Source: CAVWGP01 sp963754645
Lineage (GTDB): Bacteria; Pseudomonadota; Alphaproteobacteria; Bin65
Assembly: GCA_963754645.1 (NCBI GenBank)
Contig: CAVWGP010000011.1
Coordinates: forward strand, 558,001-622,000
Direction of reading: 5' to 3'
DNA: 64,000 nt
In this document: positions 1 through 8,941 of the stretch, in pieces
Layout of the letters: each line of letters begins with the position of its first letter
Position numbering within the stretch: position 1 is the stretch's first letter
The notes under the pieces: generated by a model
What the model was told of the DNA's origin: nothing
The model's database searches: none
The model's input: only the letters and a program-made list of their open reading frames with translations
Program-made: the position numbers and the translations under genes

Positions 1-2
1 GC

Positions 3-215
3 GCCTGCACGCCGCCGATGCAGGCCAAGCGCTTTGTCATCGGCCAAGCGCTGACCGGCGCCGTCGCCAATGCGCCCTTGCCGCCGGAACTGGGTGCGCG
101 GCTCGTGGCGCCGCCGGGCCATGCTTATTTCTATCTCGACGGGCATGTGTTGCTTGTGGCGCAGCCGGCGCGCCTCGTCGTCGATGCCGTCGCGGTCGGC
201 GCCACGCCGCGCTAA
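3..215 (+). CDS. C-terminal fragment of a hypothetical protein (5' end outside window)
   Basis: An open frame enters from the left edge and stops at TAA at 213-215, leaving about 70 residues. The visible part has a run ending in LYLDGHVLL-like hydrophobic residues followed by a VVDAV segment. This resembles the short C-terminal repeats of periplasmic RcnB/DUF1236-type proteins, but the match is only an impression. A methionine at 18 could be internal. The stop lies 22 bases before the convergent tRNA-Thr. Function is not assigned. Confidence 0.45.
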   Translation, partial: ACTPPMQAKRFVIGQALTGAVANAPLPPELGARLVAPPGHAYFYLDGHVLLVAQPARLVVDAVAVGATPR

Positions 216-237
216 GCGCGGCCGACGATAAGCCGAA

Positions 238-312
238 TGGTGCCGCAGGAGGGATTTGAACCCCCGGCCCGCGCATTACGAATGCGCTGCTCTACCCCTG
301 AGCTACTGCGGC
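238..312 (-). tRNA. tRNA-Thr (anticodon CGT)
   Basis: Reading the minus strand from 312, the sequence folds as a cloverleaf: acceptor arms GCCGCAG/CTGCGGC, D-stem GCTC, anticodon stem GCGCA/TGCGC with loop TTCGTAA (anticodon CGT, reading ACG threonine codons), and a T-arm containing GTTCAAATC. Discriminator A is followed by a genome-encoded CCA (238-240 as TGG on the plus strand). Seventy-two bases plus CCA. It is the only tRNA recognised in the window. Confidence 0.95.
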
Positions 313-420
313 ACGGCTTGGCGGGCGACAAACTATTCGCGGATCATTAATGAATTCCGCCGCGCGGCTTGTAGCCGCCCGGCACCGGCCCGTCAATCGA
401 GCGCTGGGCCGCCGGTTCGG

Positions 421-1854
421 TCACGTCGCGGGCGGCGACGCCGGCGCCGGCAAACTTGCCGGCGGCCGCGCGGATGGCGGAGCCGAGCCGGTGCCGGCCG
501 GCGCCGATCTCTCCGCCGCGATCGCGGCGCCGGTGGGATTGGCCGCGAGCGTGCGGACGCGCGGCGGGCGGCCCCAATTCAGCGTATCGAAATCGCCGCA
601 ATGGCCGCACAGGGCCGACCATTCCGCTGCCTGGGCGCCGCAATTGCGGCACAGCCACGCGGTCTCCGGCTCGGCGGTCGCGGCCTTGGCGAGCCAGTCG
701 CGCGCCGCCGCCGCGTCGCCGCGCTCGCTCTGCTCGAGTTCGGCATGGAGCCGGCAATAGCCCGCGTCGGGTGCCGCGCCGCGGCCGGCTTCCAAGTGCC
801 GCCGCGCTTCGCCCCATAGCTTGGCGTCGAGCGCGGCGCGCGCCAGGGCGCGATGGGTCTCGGGGTCGGCCGGTTTGAGTTCCTCGAGCCGCGCCAGCGC
901 GCGATAGCGTTTGACCGGCTCGACCTCGGCGTTGACCAGCGCATGGAGCCGCGCCAGATCCGGATGCGGCGCGCGCTGCCAGGCGGCTTCGATCGTCTTG
1001 CGCGCGCGGCGCGGCTCGTTATCGACGTAGTGCAACGCCGCGAGCTGCAGGCTGGCCGGCAGCAGCGTTTCGTCGAGTTCGAGCGCGCGGCGGGCGCGTT
1101 CGATGGCGAGCGGGCGTTCGCCGTTGCGCTCGGCCATGAGCGAAAGCTGCACCAGCAGAACGGCGTCGCTGCGCCGGCCGCTGCCTTGGGCGATGGCCTT
1201 GGCCGCGATTGCCTGGCGCAAGGTTTGCTCGGCGGCTTCCCAGCGCCGAGCCGCGATCTGCAGGTGGAACAAGCGGGTCAGCACCCAGGGCGCCTTGGGC
1301 GCCAATTGGCGCGCGCGTTCGGCCAGCTCCAGCGCCTTGGCGCGGTCGCCCTCTTGCTCGGCGAGCGCCAGCAAACCGCGCAGTCCCAGCACTTCGGTTT
1401 CCTCGGTTTCGATCATGGCGTCGTAGAACTTGCGCGCCAGGTCGGCGCGGCCTTCAAGCTGCGCCGCTTGCGCGCCGATCAGCAGCGCGCCCGGCGGCCG
1501 CCCCAGCAGTTCGCTCGCGCGCTTGGCGTGGCGGCGTGCCTCGGCGGAATCGCCGGCGGCGATCGCGACCATGCCTTGCGTGAGAGCATGGAAACCGGCC
1601 TCGCGCTTGCGCAACTCGGCCAGCTCGCGCCAGCGGCGCGGCAGGCCGCCGATGCCGCGCCAGAGCTGAAACAGCGCGGCTCCGGCGGCGAACACGGCGA
1701 TCGTCGCCACGAACAAGAGTCCGGCGCTGGTGTCGATCCGCCAGCCATGCCATTCGAGCGAAACTTCGCCGGGCGAAATCGCGATCTGCCACGCGGCGAT
1801 GCTGAGCGCCGCCAGCGCGAGAAAGACGACGATCGCCCGGACGAAAACGCGCAT
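421..1854 (-). CDS. HemY-like membrane-anchored TPR protein
   Basis: This 477-residue protein has two N-terminal membrane segments (about residues 5-25 and 40-62), then a long run of TPR-like helical repeats, matching the HemY N-terminal family found beside hemC/hemD in proteobacteria. Near residue 400 there is a rubredoxin-like knuckle, CRNCG...CGHCG, as in LapB-type TPR proteins. The start at 1854 lies 5 bases past the stop of the hemD-mitofilin frame, so translation is probably coupled. A role in heme biosynthesis is inferred from context. The proline/alanine-rich tail reads oddly; the -1 frame gives a more protein-like ending, so a 3' frameshift near 450-520 is possible. Confidence 0.85.
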   Translation of the reverse strand: MRVFVRAIVVFLALAALSIAAWQIAISPGEVSLEWHGWRIDTSAGLLFVATIAVFAAGAALFQLWRGIGGLPRRWRELAELRKREAGFHALTQGMVAIAAGDSAEARRHAKRASELLGRPPGALLIGAQAAQLEGRADLARKFYDAMIETEETEVLGLRGLLALAEQEGDRAKALELAERARQLAPKAPWVLTRLFHLQIAARRWEAAEQTLRQAIAAKAIAQGSGRRSDAVLLVQLSLMAERNGERPLAIERARRALELDETLLPASLQLAALHYVDNEPRRARKTIEAAWQRAPHPDLARLHALVNAEVEPVKRYRALARLEELKPADPETHRALARAALDAKLWGEARRHLEAGRGAAPDAGYCRLHAELEQSERGDAAAARDWLAKAATAEPETAWLCRNCGAQAAEWSALCGHCGDFDTLNWGRPPRVRTLAANPTGAAIAAERSAPAGTGSAPPSARPPASLPAPASPPAT

Positions 1855-1859
1855 CGCGC

Positions 1860-4310
1860 CTACCGGGCCGGAGCGCCTTGCAGCAATGCCACCGCCAGGC
1901 GGTCGAGCGCGCCCAAGGCCGCATCGGCGGCAAGCCACGCCTTGGCGTCGTCGAGCCAGGCCTCGGCCGGCTTGCGCGCGGCCGGCGGCAACGCCTCGAT
2001 CGCCGCCGCCGCCGCCGCCGCATCGCCGCGCGCCAGCGCCGCTTCGGCGCGCGACACCAGCGCGCGCGGCGTCGTACCAGCGGTTTCGCCGGTCTTGCGC
2101 ACGGTCACCAGCGTCTTGAGCCGCGCCCAAACCCGATCCGCCCAATCGGAGTCCTCGGCAATCTCGCCTTGCGCGGATGCGCGCAAAATCGCCACGGACA
2201 GTTTGTCGAAGTCCCGGCGCAGAACGGCCGGGCCGGGAATGCCGCGATCGGCGCGCGCCGCCAGCGCTTGCAAAGGCGCCGCGAATTCGGTTCGCCCCTG
2301 CGCCAAGGCCGCTACGGCGTTGAAGGCCGGGCGGTAGGCTCCGCCGTCGCCGACCGCGCGGCGGAGCTGGCCGATCGCGACGACGAGCGCGCCGGCATCG
2401 CCGGCGCCGCGCCGCGCGGGCTCCGCCGCGGCGCCGCGAACGCGGCCATCGAGCGCGGTGAGATCGTCGCGCAACGCGCGCAGGTCGCGGCCGAGGCGCT
2501 CGGATACGGCGCGCGCCTCGGCGGCAACGCGTTCGAGCGCCGCCGCCGCGTCCGCCGCCTGCTTGTCGAGCGCGGACTTGATTTGCCCGGCGTCGGCCGG
2601 CGGGCGGGCCTCGGCGAGCGGCGTCAACCTCGCTTCGATCGCGTTCAGCCGTTCGCCCCATTGCCGCGCCTGCTCGGCCAAGCGCTGCATCGCCGCGATA
2701 TCGGGCAATTCCTTGGGCAGCTCGTTCACGCGCTGGCCGAGCTGCCGGACCAGGTCGCGCAGCTGGCGGATTTCCTCGCCCCCCGCCGGCGCCTGGCTGG
2801 TGAGGGATTTCATGTCGGCATCGAGCTTTTCGAGCCGGGCGGCGATGGCCGCCGTCGTCGCCGCGACATTGGAGAGCCGGTCGCGATGCTCGCCGATCGA
2901 GCGTTCGGCCGCTTCGATCCGCTGCATGCGCGATTGTACGGCGGCGGCGTCGGTTTGTTGGCGCCGCACCAAATCCTCAAGCTGCCGCGTCAGCGTCACG
3001 ACGCGGCCTTGCATGGCTTCGAGCGCCTTGCGATCGGCATCGCTCGTGCCGCCGCCGGTGCCGAAGGCCCACAGCGCCGCCATGCCGAGCAGAAAGGCCG
3101 CGGCGCAACCGCCGGCGAAGGCGATGATCGGGCGCCCCGGCGCGGCACTGGGTCGGCTGTCGACCGTTGCCTCGATAAGGGGGGGCGGCGGCGGCGCGGT
3201 CTCGGCGGCTTTCACGCCGGCGCGCGGCGGCTCCGCCACTTTTTCCGCCGTCACGGTTTCCGGCCGCGGCGCCGCTTCGCCGTCGGGCATGGCGGCAAGC
3301 GGCAAATTGCCGAGATCGATGCCCGCCTTGGCCGCCGCTTCGCGCAATTCGGCCATGCGCGCCAAGGGAATGGCGCCGCGTTCTTTCCAGCCCTGCACCG
3401 TCGTCACCGGCAGGCCCATCGTCTTGGCCATCGGCCGGATGCCGCCGAAGGCGCCGATGATGCGTTCGGCGTCGTTCGGGGCCGAGCTCGCGGCGCTGGG
3501 ATTCGCCGTTTCGTTGCGCGGGACTTCGTCGGTCATCGGTCTGCTTCCTGCCGGTTGGGCCGGCGCCGTCATGCTGGCGCGAATCGTATCGAGGAGCGAG
3601 TTGGAATTCGGTCGCGGCGCGCTGTGGATGGCGCGCCACGGCAAGCGCGATTTGGCCGCCTCCAGCGGTTCGGCGATGGCCGGGCTGAGGCAATAGGCGT
3701 TCAAACACGCCAAGGCGCCGCCGAGGCCCGCCGCATCGACAAGGGCGATGAATGTCCGGGCGGTTCGCGGCGAGAACAAGGCGACGCCATCAAATGATGG
3801 CGCGCCATTATTTGATGGCGCGCCGCGCAGCGCCGCCAGCGCCGCATCGGGCAAGCGGTCGGCGGCTATGGCGCGATAGAGAACGGCGCGTTCGATGGCA
3901 AAACCGTGCGGCGTCAAATCGTCAATCAGTTCGTTGCCATGATCGGCGCCGGTCGCATGCAACAAGGGGCCCTTGGCGGGATCGAGCGAACTTCGGACCA
4001 GAGCGGCAAGATCGCGCCAATCGCCATCCGCGCTGGCAATGCGGCGATAGCCGGCGGCGCGCGCCGCGGCCGCCGTGGCATTGCCCACGGTCAGCACCGC
4101 GATGTCGCGTTCGGCGCCGCGCTCGGCGAGCGCGCGCGCGCCGTTGGCGCTGGTCAACAGCACGGCCTGGAACCGCGCCAGCTCCGGCGGCGCGGCTTCG
4201 ATGGGCACGATCGTCAGCAGCGGCGCCACAATCGGCTCGATGCCGATCGCGGCGAGCGCTTCGGCGAATTGGTGCGCCTCGGGTTCCGGCCGGGTAACGA
4301 GAATGCGCAT
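1860..4310 (-). CDS. hemD: Uroporphyrinogen-III synthase joined in frame to a mitofilin-like protein
   Basis: A single 816-residue frame. Residues 1-245 are HemD, which cyclises hydroxymethylbilane to uroporphyrinogen III (start MRILVTRPEP, core LLTSANGARAL and FSPRTARTF). Residues about 258-816 are an alphaproteobacterial mitofilin-like protein: a helix-turn-helix-like segment (IIGAFGGIRPMAKTMG, about 280-330), one membrane segment (about 400-425), long coiled coil and an alpha-helical C-terminus. No stop separates the parts, yet ATG at 3536 (residue 259) has its own AGGAAG ribosome site 7 bases upstream. Either a natural fusion or two products from one frame. The start at 4310 overlaps the intended hemC stop (4313-4315). 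Confidence 0.85.
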   Translation of the reverse strand: MRILVTRPEPEAHQFAEALAAIGIEPIVAPLLTIVPIEAAPPELARFQAVLLTSANGARALAERGAERDIAVLTVGNATAAAARAAGYRRIASADGDWRDLAALVRSSLDPAKGPLLHATGADHGNELIDDLTPHGFAIERAVLYRAIAADRLPDAALAALRGAPSNNGAPSFDGVALFSPRTARTFIALVDAAGLGGALACLNAYCLSPAIAEPLEAAKSRLPWRAIHSAPRPNSNSLLDTIRASMTAPAQPAGSRPMTDEVPRNETANPSAASSAPNDAERIIGAFGGIRPMAKTMGLPVTTVQGWKERGAIPLARMAELREAAAKAGIDLGNLPLAAMPDGEAAPRPETVTAEKVAEPPRAGVKAAETAPPPPPLIEATVDSRPSAAPGRPIIAFAGGCAAAFLLGMAALWAFGTGGGTSDADRKALEAMQGRVVTLTRQLEDLVRRQQTDAAAVQSRMQRIEAAERSIGEHRDRLSNVAATTAAIAARLEKLDADMKSLTSQAPAGGEEIRQLRDLVRQLGQRVNELPKELPDIAAMQRLAEQARQWGERLNAIEARLTPLAEARPPADAGQIKSALDKQAADAAAALERVAAEARAVSERLGRDLRALRDDLTALDGRVRGAAAEPARRGAGDAGALVVAIGQLRRAVGDGGAYRPAFNAVAALAQGRTEFAAPLQALAARADRGIPGPAVLRRDFDKLSVAILRASAQGEIAEDSDWADRVWARLKTLVTVRKTGETAGTTPRALVSRAEAALARGDAAAAAAAIEALPPAARKPAEAWLDDAKAWLAADAALGALDRLAVALLQGAPAR

Positions 4311-4312
4311 GG

Positions 4313-5252
4313 TCAGGCCGCCGCGCCGATCATTCCAACCGGCGCCCGGGCACGCAATTCGGCGGCGGCGTCGCGGCCCAAGGCGGCGGCATCGGATGCG
4401 GCACCGCTGCGCTCGGTGCGCAGAACGAGGCGGCCGTCCGCGCTCGCGAGCAACGCCCGAAGGCGGATTCTGTCCATGCCGGATTTCCGCCAGCGCGCCG
4501 ATCGGCGTGTGGCACGAACCGTCGAGGCCGGCCAACAAGGCGCGCTCGGCGGCTTGCGCCATCATGCCGGCTTCATCGCCGATGCGGGTGAGCAGGGCGC
4601 GCATCGCGCCGTCGCTCTCGCGGCATTCGAGGGCAACGAGGCCCTGGCACGCGGCGGGCAGCATCACATCGGGATCGAGCGGCGTCGCCTCGGGGACCAT
4701 GAGGCCGAGGCGTTGCAGACCGGCGACGGCTAGAATCGTCGCATCGGCGGCGCCGGCCCTGAGCTTGGCGAGCCGCGTTTCGACATTGCCGCGCAAGGAC
4801 GCGATCGCCAGATCGGGCCGCAAGGCGAGCAACTGCGCCGCGCGCCGGATCGAGCCTGTTGCGATCCTGGCACCCTTCGGCAAATCGGCGATTGTCTTGG
4901 CGCCCGGCGCGATCAGCGCGTCGCGCGGATCGGCGCGCGGCAAAACGGCGGCGACCGTCAGTCCGGGCGGCAAATGCGTTTCCATGTCCTTCAGCGAGTG
5001 CACGGCAAGGTCGATCGCGCCGGCCAGCAATGCGGCTTCGATTTCCTTGGCGAACAGGCCCTTGCCGCCGATGTCGGCGAGCGGCCGGTCTTGCACCTGG
5101 TCGCCCGTGGTCTTGATGACGACGATCTCGGTTTCCGGGCCGCCGGGCCGCGCCGCGGCCAGGGCCGCGACGGCCAGACGGGCTTGCACAAGGGCCAAGG
5201 GACTGCCGCGTGTCCCGAGGCGCAAAGGTCGATCGAGGCCGGCTGTCGTCAT
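4313..5252 (-). CDS. hemC: Porphobilinogen deaminase (hydroxymethylbilane synthase), frameshifted near the 3' end
   Basis: HemC polymerises four porphobilinogen units to hydroxymethylbilane, just before HemD. The frame from ATG 5252 carries the family signatures LGTRGSPLALVQ, VHSLKDME and GSIRRAAQL. The cofactor-attachment cysteine lies in LDGSCHTPIGA. After LAEI the native continuation moves to the next frame: removing one base near 4476 gives a normal small C-terminal domain (RIRLRALLASADGR and on) ending at TGA 4313-4315. As written, the uncorrected frame reads through into hemD. Domain order and length (about 312 residues after correction) match the family. Head-to-head with tsaD across 146 bp. 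Confidence 0.92.
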
Positions 5253-5398
5253 GCGATTGATCTAGCGTGCCGGGGCGGCAAAGCAAAGCGGCAAGGCGTG
5301 CGCAGCGCGGCCAAGTGGCGTAAGATGCAAAAATTATCGCGTGTTGGATAAAATTCGATGACGATGGAAAACGACAAAACGCAAAACCGGGCGGCGCT

Positions 5399-6439
5399 AT
5401 GATCGTCCTCGGCATCGAGACGAGTTGCGATGAAACCGCGGCGGCGCTGGTCGCCGGCGACAAGCGCGTCGTCGCCGAGCGGCTGCTGTCGCAGCTATCC
5501 GAGCACAAGCCCTATGGCGGCGTGGTGCCGGAGATCGCCGCGCGCGCCCATCTCAAGCATATCGACCGGCTCGTCGCCGAGGTCATGGCCGAGGCGAAGC
5601 TTGAGTTTCGCCAGCTCGCCGCCGTCGCCGCCACGGGCGGGCCGGGCCTGATCGGCGGCGTCATGGTCGGCGTGATGACGGGCAAGGCAATCGCCGCGGT
5701 GCATGGTTTGCCCTTTGTCGCCGTCAATCATCTCGAGGGCCACGCGCTGACGCCGCGCCTCGTCGGCGAGATCGCGTTTCCTTATCTTCTGCTGCTCGTT
5801 TCGGGCGGCCACTGCCAATTGCTGGTGGCCGAAGGCGTCGGGCGCTATGCGCGGCTCGGCGGCACGGTGGACGATGCGGTGGGCGAGGCCTTCGACAAGG
5901 TGGCGAAAATGCTCGGTCTCGGTTTTCCGGGCGGGCCGGCGGTGGAAAAAGCGGCGCTCGGTGGCACGCCGGGCCGTTTCGCCCTGCCGCGGCCGATGCG
6001 CGGGCGCGACAATTGCGATTTCTCTTTCGCCGGGCTCAAGACGGCGGTGCGCCACGCGGCGGCGCAATTGCCCGAGGGCGATGTGGCGCCGCGCGATGCC
6101 GCCGATCTATGCCGCGATTTTCAGGATGCTGTCGCCGATATCGTCGAGGATCGCTGCGGCCGCGCGATCGAGCGCTTCCGCCGCGCGTGGCCCAAGGGCC
6201 GCGCCCTCGTCGTCGCCGGCGGCGTCGCCGCCAACCAGCGGTTGCGCGCGGTGCTGGCCGGGCTGGCGGCGGCGCGCGGTCTCGATTTCGTGGCGCCGCC
6301 GCTGCGCTATTGCACCGACAATGCGGCGATGATCGCCTGGGCCGGTATCGAGCGGCTTCGTCTCGGCTTGGTCGACCGGCTCGATTTCGCGCCGCGCCCG
6401 CGCTGGCCGCTCGCCGATCTCGCGGCCGTGGCCGTATGA
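5399..6439 (+). CDS. tsaD: tRNA N6-threonylcarbamoyladenosine transferase TsaD
   Basis: TsaD transfers the threonylcarbamoyl group to A37 of ANN-decoding tRNAs as part of the TsaBDE complex. The 346-residue protein begins IVLGIETSCDET. It shows the metal-binding histidine pair in HLEGH, the ASKHA phosphate loops LVSGGHCQL and AGGVAANQRLR, and DNAAMIAWAG near the C-terminus, all expected for a complete enzyme. Start ATG 5399 opens directly at the conserved N-terminus. Its stop overlaps the gpsA start (ATGA at 6436-6439), so the two are translationally coupled. Confidence 0.97.
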   Translation: MIVLGIETSCDETAAALVAGDKRVVAERLLSQLSEHKPYGGVVPEIAARAHLKHIDRLVAEVMAEAKLEFRQLAAVAATGGPGLIGGVMVGVMTGKAIAAVHGLPFVAVNHLEGHALTPRLVGEIAFPYLLLLVSGGHCQLLVAEGVGRYARLGGTVDDAVGEAFDKVAKMLGLGFPGGPAVEKAALGGTPGRFALPRPMRGRDNCDFSFAGLKTAVRHAAAQLPEGDVAPRDAADLCRDFQDAVADIVEDRCGRAIERFRRAWPKGRALVVAGGVAANQRLRAVLAGLAAARGLDFVAPPLRYCTDNAAMIAWAGIERLRLGLVDRLDFAPRPRWPLADLAAVAV

Positions 6440-7434
6440 AGTCGCCGCAGCGCATCGCCGTGGTCGGCGCCGGCGCCTGGGGCACGGCGCTAGCGCTGAC
6501 GCTGAAACGCGCCGGCCGCGACGTGATTCTGTGGGCGCGCGAAGCCGACGTGGTCGATGCGATCCTGAAGCGGCATGTCAACGAGTTGTTCCTGCCCGGC
6601 ATCGCGCTCGATCCGCCCTTCGCCGTCACCCACGAATTCCGCGCCGCGCTCGAAGAGGTCGATGCCGCGTTTCTCGCCGTGCCGGCGCAGCACATCCGCG
6701 CGATCGCCGGGCAGGTCCTGCGCTATGCGCCGCCCAAGGCGCCGCTCGTGCTGTGCGCCAAGGGCATCGAGCTGGGCAGCGGCGCCCTGCTGTCGGAAAT
6801 CGTCGCCGAAATTCTGCCGCAGCACGCCCTGGCCGTTCTGACCGGCCCGACCTTCGCCGACGAAGTGGCGCGCGGGTTGCCGACCGCGGTCACCGTCGCG
6901 GCGCGCGATTTGCGGCTCACGGAGACCATCGCGGCGGCGGTGCGCGGCCGCGTTCTCCGGCCCTATGCCTCGGACGATCCCGTCGGCGCCGAGCTGGGCG
7001 GCGCCATCAAGAACGTGATCGCCATTGCCTGCGGCATCGTGATCGGCCGCGGCCTCGGCGAAAACGCCCGCGCCGCGCTGCTGGCGCGCGGCTTGGCGGA
7101 AATGACGCGGCTCGGCGTCGCCAAGGGCGGGCGGGCGGAAAGCTTCATGGGCCTGTCGGGCCTCGGCGATCTGTCGCTCACCTGCAATTCCGCGCGCTCG
7201 CGCAATACGTCGCTCGGCATCGCCCTCGGCCAAGGCCGCGCCCTGGCCGATATCCTGGCCGAGCGCCGCTCGGTCGCCGAAGGCGTCACCACCGCGCCCG
7301 CGATCCTGGCGCTCGCCGCCAAGCTCGGCGTCGAAATGCCGATCTCGGCCGCCATCGAGGCCATCCTGCAGCGCGGCGCCGGTATCGACGAGACGATCGC
7401 GGCGCTGCTGAGCCGGCCGTTGAAGGCGGAGTGA
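6436..7434 (+). CDS. gpsA: NAD(P)H-dependent glycerol-3-phosphate dehydrogenase
   Basis: GpsA reduces dihydroxyacetone phosphate to sn-glycerol 3-phosphate for phospholipid synthesis. The 332-residue product has the N-terminal Rossmann loop GAGAWGTALA, the LTGPTFADEVA motif, the catalytic-lysine region GGAIKNVIAIACG, and the C-terminal SGLGDLSLTCNS motif. Length is typical. It starts inside the tsaD stop codon. It is followed by two related hairpins (7483-7628) that separate it from the convergent moeB-like gene. Confidence 0.97.
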   Translation: MKSPQRIAVVGAGAWGTALALTLKRAGRDVILWAREADVVDAILKRHVNELFLPGIALDPPFAVTHEFRAALEEVDAAFLAVPAQHIRAIAGQVLRYAPPKAPLVLCAKGIELGSGALLSEIVAEILPQHALAVLTGPTFADEVARGLPTAVTVAARDLRLTETIAAAVRGRVLRPYASDDPVGAELGGAIKNVIAIACGIVIGRGLGENARAALLARGLAEMTRLGVAKGGRAESFMGLSGLGDLSLTCNSARSRNTSLGIALGQGRALADILAERRSVAEGVTTAPAILALAAKLGVEMPISAAIEAILQRGAGIDETIAALLSRPLKAE

Positions 7435-7482
7435 GCGGCGCGTTTTTCCCATAACAATTGAAACATTGACGCGCGCCAATAT

Positions 7483-7518
7483 CGAAGACCGCCAAACCCC
7501 AAAACTTGGCGGCCTTCG
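7483..7518. terminator. Hairpin 1 between gpsA and moeB-like gene
   Basis: Inverted repeat with 13-base arms CGAAGACCGCCAA (7483-7495) and TTGGCGGCCTTCG (7506-7518), one mismatch and a 10-base loop. No clear T-run follows, so it could be a bidirectional terminator-like stem or a small repeat. It shares its arm sequence with the hairpin at 7580-7628. Confidence 0.5.
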
Positions 7519-7579
7519 TGCGAAATCGACACAGGCGCGGAAAATAAGATCGATATTTCAAATACTTAAGAAGCGGCGT

Positions 7580-7628
7580 CGAAGACCGCCAAGCGAGCAG
7601 GGCCAAGTTGGCGACTTGGCGGTCTTCG
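7580..7628. terminator. Hairpin 2 between gpsA and moeB-like gene
   Basis: Perfect 14-base inverted repeat CGAAGACCGCCAAG (7580-7593) and its complement (7615-7628) around a 21-base loop. The arm is the same sequence as hairpin 1. It lies just before the convergent moeB-like stop at 7650. It may act as a bidirectional terminator or be one copy of a dispersed palindromic repeat. Confidence 0.5.
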
Positions 7629-7649
7629 CGCGGAACCGAAGGCGACAGC

Positions 7650-8486
7650 CTATGCCGTGGGGCAGGCGGCGGCCGGCGCACCGTGGATCGACAGATCGCG
7701 GATCGTCGGCGCGGTGCCGCACAGCGCGCAGGTCGGGTCGCGCTTGGCCTTGAGCTTGCGGAAGGACGGGGCCAGCGCGTCGTAAAGCAGCAGATGGCCC
7801 GATAGCGAATCGCCGAGGCCGAGCAGTTCTTTCAGCACCTCGGCGGCCTGCAGCGTGCCGATGACGCCGGCGACGGCGCCGAAAATGCCGGCCTGGTCGC
7901 AGCGTGGCACCATCCCGTCGGGCGGCGGCGCCGGGAACAGGCAGCGATAGCAGGGATGGGCGTCGCCCGGCAGATAGGGCTTGTAGGTGCCGAGCTGGCC
8001 CTCGAAGCGCAGCAAGGCGCCGGCGACGAGCGGCTTCTTCGCCAGATAGCAGGCGTCGTTGACGAGATAGCGCGTCGGAAAATTGTCGCTGCCGTCGGCG
8101 ACGAGGTCGTAGCCGGCGATCAAGTCGAACGCATTGGCGGCGCTGAAGCGCTCGCGATGGGCGATGACGCGGATCTCGGGATTGAGCGCCGCGATCGCGG
8201 CCGCGGCGCTCTCGACCTTGGGCGTGCCGATGCCGGGCGTGGTGTGAATGACCTGGCGCTGCAGGTTGGTGAGATCGACAATGTCGTGGTCGATGACGCC
8301 GAGCGTGCCGATGCCCGCCGCCGCGAGATAGAGCAGCAGCGGCGCGCCCAGGCCGCCGGCGCCGATCACCAGCACTCTCGCGGCGAGCAGCTTCGCCTGC
8401 CCCTCCTCGCCGACTTCGTCGAGGATGACGTGGCGCGCATAGCGCATGAGCTGCGCGTCGCTGATCGGCGGCAGCGGCGCGGTCAT
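7650..8486 (-). CDS. moeB: E1-like adenylyltransferase of the MoeB/ThiF/HesA family
   Basis: These enzymes adenylate the C-terminal glycine of small sulfur-carrier proteins (MoaD or ThiS) for molybdopterin or thiamine synthesis. The 278-residue protein has the nucleotide loop VIGAGGLGAPLLLYLAAAG, the DHDIVDLTNLQRQ motif, GSDNFPTRYL, and zinc-binding cysteine pairs CYRC and CALC. There is no C-terminal rhodanese domain. Which carrier it serves cannot be told here. Start ATG 8486 overlaps the dut stop by four bases, placing it last in a leftward coaBC-dut-moeB operon. Confidence 0.9.
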   Translation of the reverse strand: MTAPLPPISDAQLMRYARHVILDEVGEEGQAKLLAARVLVIGAGGLGAPLLLYLAAAGIGTLGVIDHDIVDLTNLQRQVIHTTPGIGTPKVESAAAAIAALNPEIRVIAHRERFSAANAFDLIAGYDLVADGSDNFPTRYLVNDACYLAKKPLVAGALLRFEGQLGTYKPYLPGDAHPCYRCLFPAPPPDGMVPRCDQAGIFGAVAGVIGTLQAAEVLKELLGLGDSLSGHLLLYDALAPSFRKLKAKRDPTCALCGTAPTIRDLSIHGAPAAACPTA

Positions 8487-8941
8487 CCGGTGACGCCGGT
8501 CGAGCCGAAGCCGCCGGCGCCGCGCGTGCTCTCGGGCAAAGTCCCGACTTCGCGCCAGGCGCCGCGCGTCACCGGCGCGATCACCATCTGGGCGATGCGC
8601 ATGCCGCGCGTCACGGTGAAGGGCTCGGCGCCGTGATTGATCAGCAGCACCTGGATTTCGCCGCGATAATCCGCATCGATCGTGCCCGGCGAATTCAGCG
8701 CGGCGATGCCGTGCTTGAGCGCCAGGCCCGAGCGCGGCCGGACTTGCGCTTCGTAATTCGCCGGCAAGGCGATGGCGATGCCGGTCGGCACCAGCGCGCG
8801 CGCGCCCGGCATCAGGATCAAATCGGCATTGAGCGCGGCGCGCAAATCCATGCCGGCGGCTTGCGCCGTTGCGTAATCCGGCAGCGGCAGGTCGCGGCCA
8901 TGGGGCAGGCGTTGGATCGCGATCTCGACCGGCGCGCTCAT
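8483..8941 (-). CDS. dut: Deoxyuridine 5'-triphosphate nucleotidohydrolase (dUTPase)
   Basis: Dut hydrolyses dUTP to dUMP and pyrophosphate, keeping uracil out of DNA. The 152-residue trimeric-type enzyme shows the five family motifs in order: AGMDLRA, RPRSGLALKHG, NSPGTIDADYRGE, RIAQMVI, and the C-terminal GAGGFGSTG arm. Start ATG 8941 overlaps the coaBC stop and the stop overlaps the next ATG, so coaBC-dut-moeB is tightly coupled. The coaBC-dut pairing is common in bacteria. Confidence 0.97.
   Translation of the reverse strand: MSAPVEIAIQRLPHGRDLPLPDYATAQAAGMDLRAALNADLILMPGARALVPTGIAIALPANYEAQVRPRSGLALKHGIAALNSPGTIDADYRGEIQVLLINHGAEPFTVTRGMRIAQMVIAPVTRGAWREVGTLPESTRGAGGFGSTGVTG

Noticed and set aside
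853..2337. Long plus-strand open frame opposite HemY and mitofilin
   Set aside because: Arginine/glutamine-rich shadow typical of GC-rich DNA. The opposite strand carries recognisable protein families over the whole stretch.
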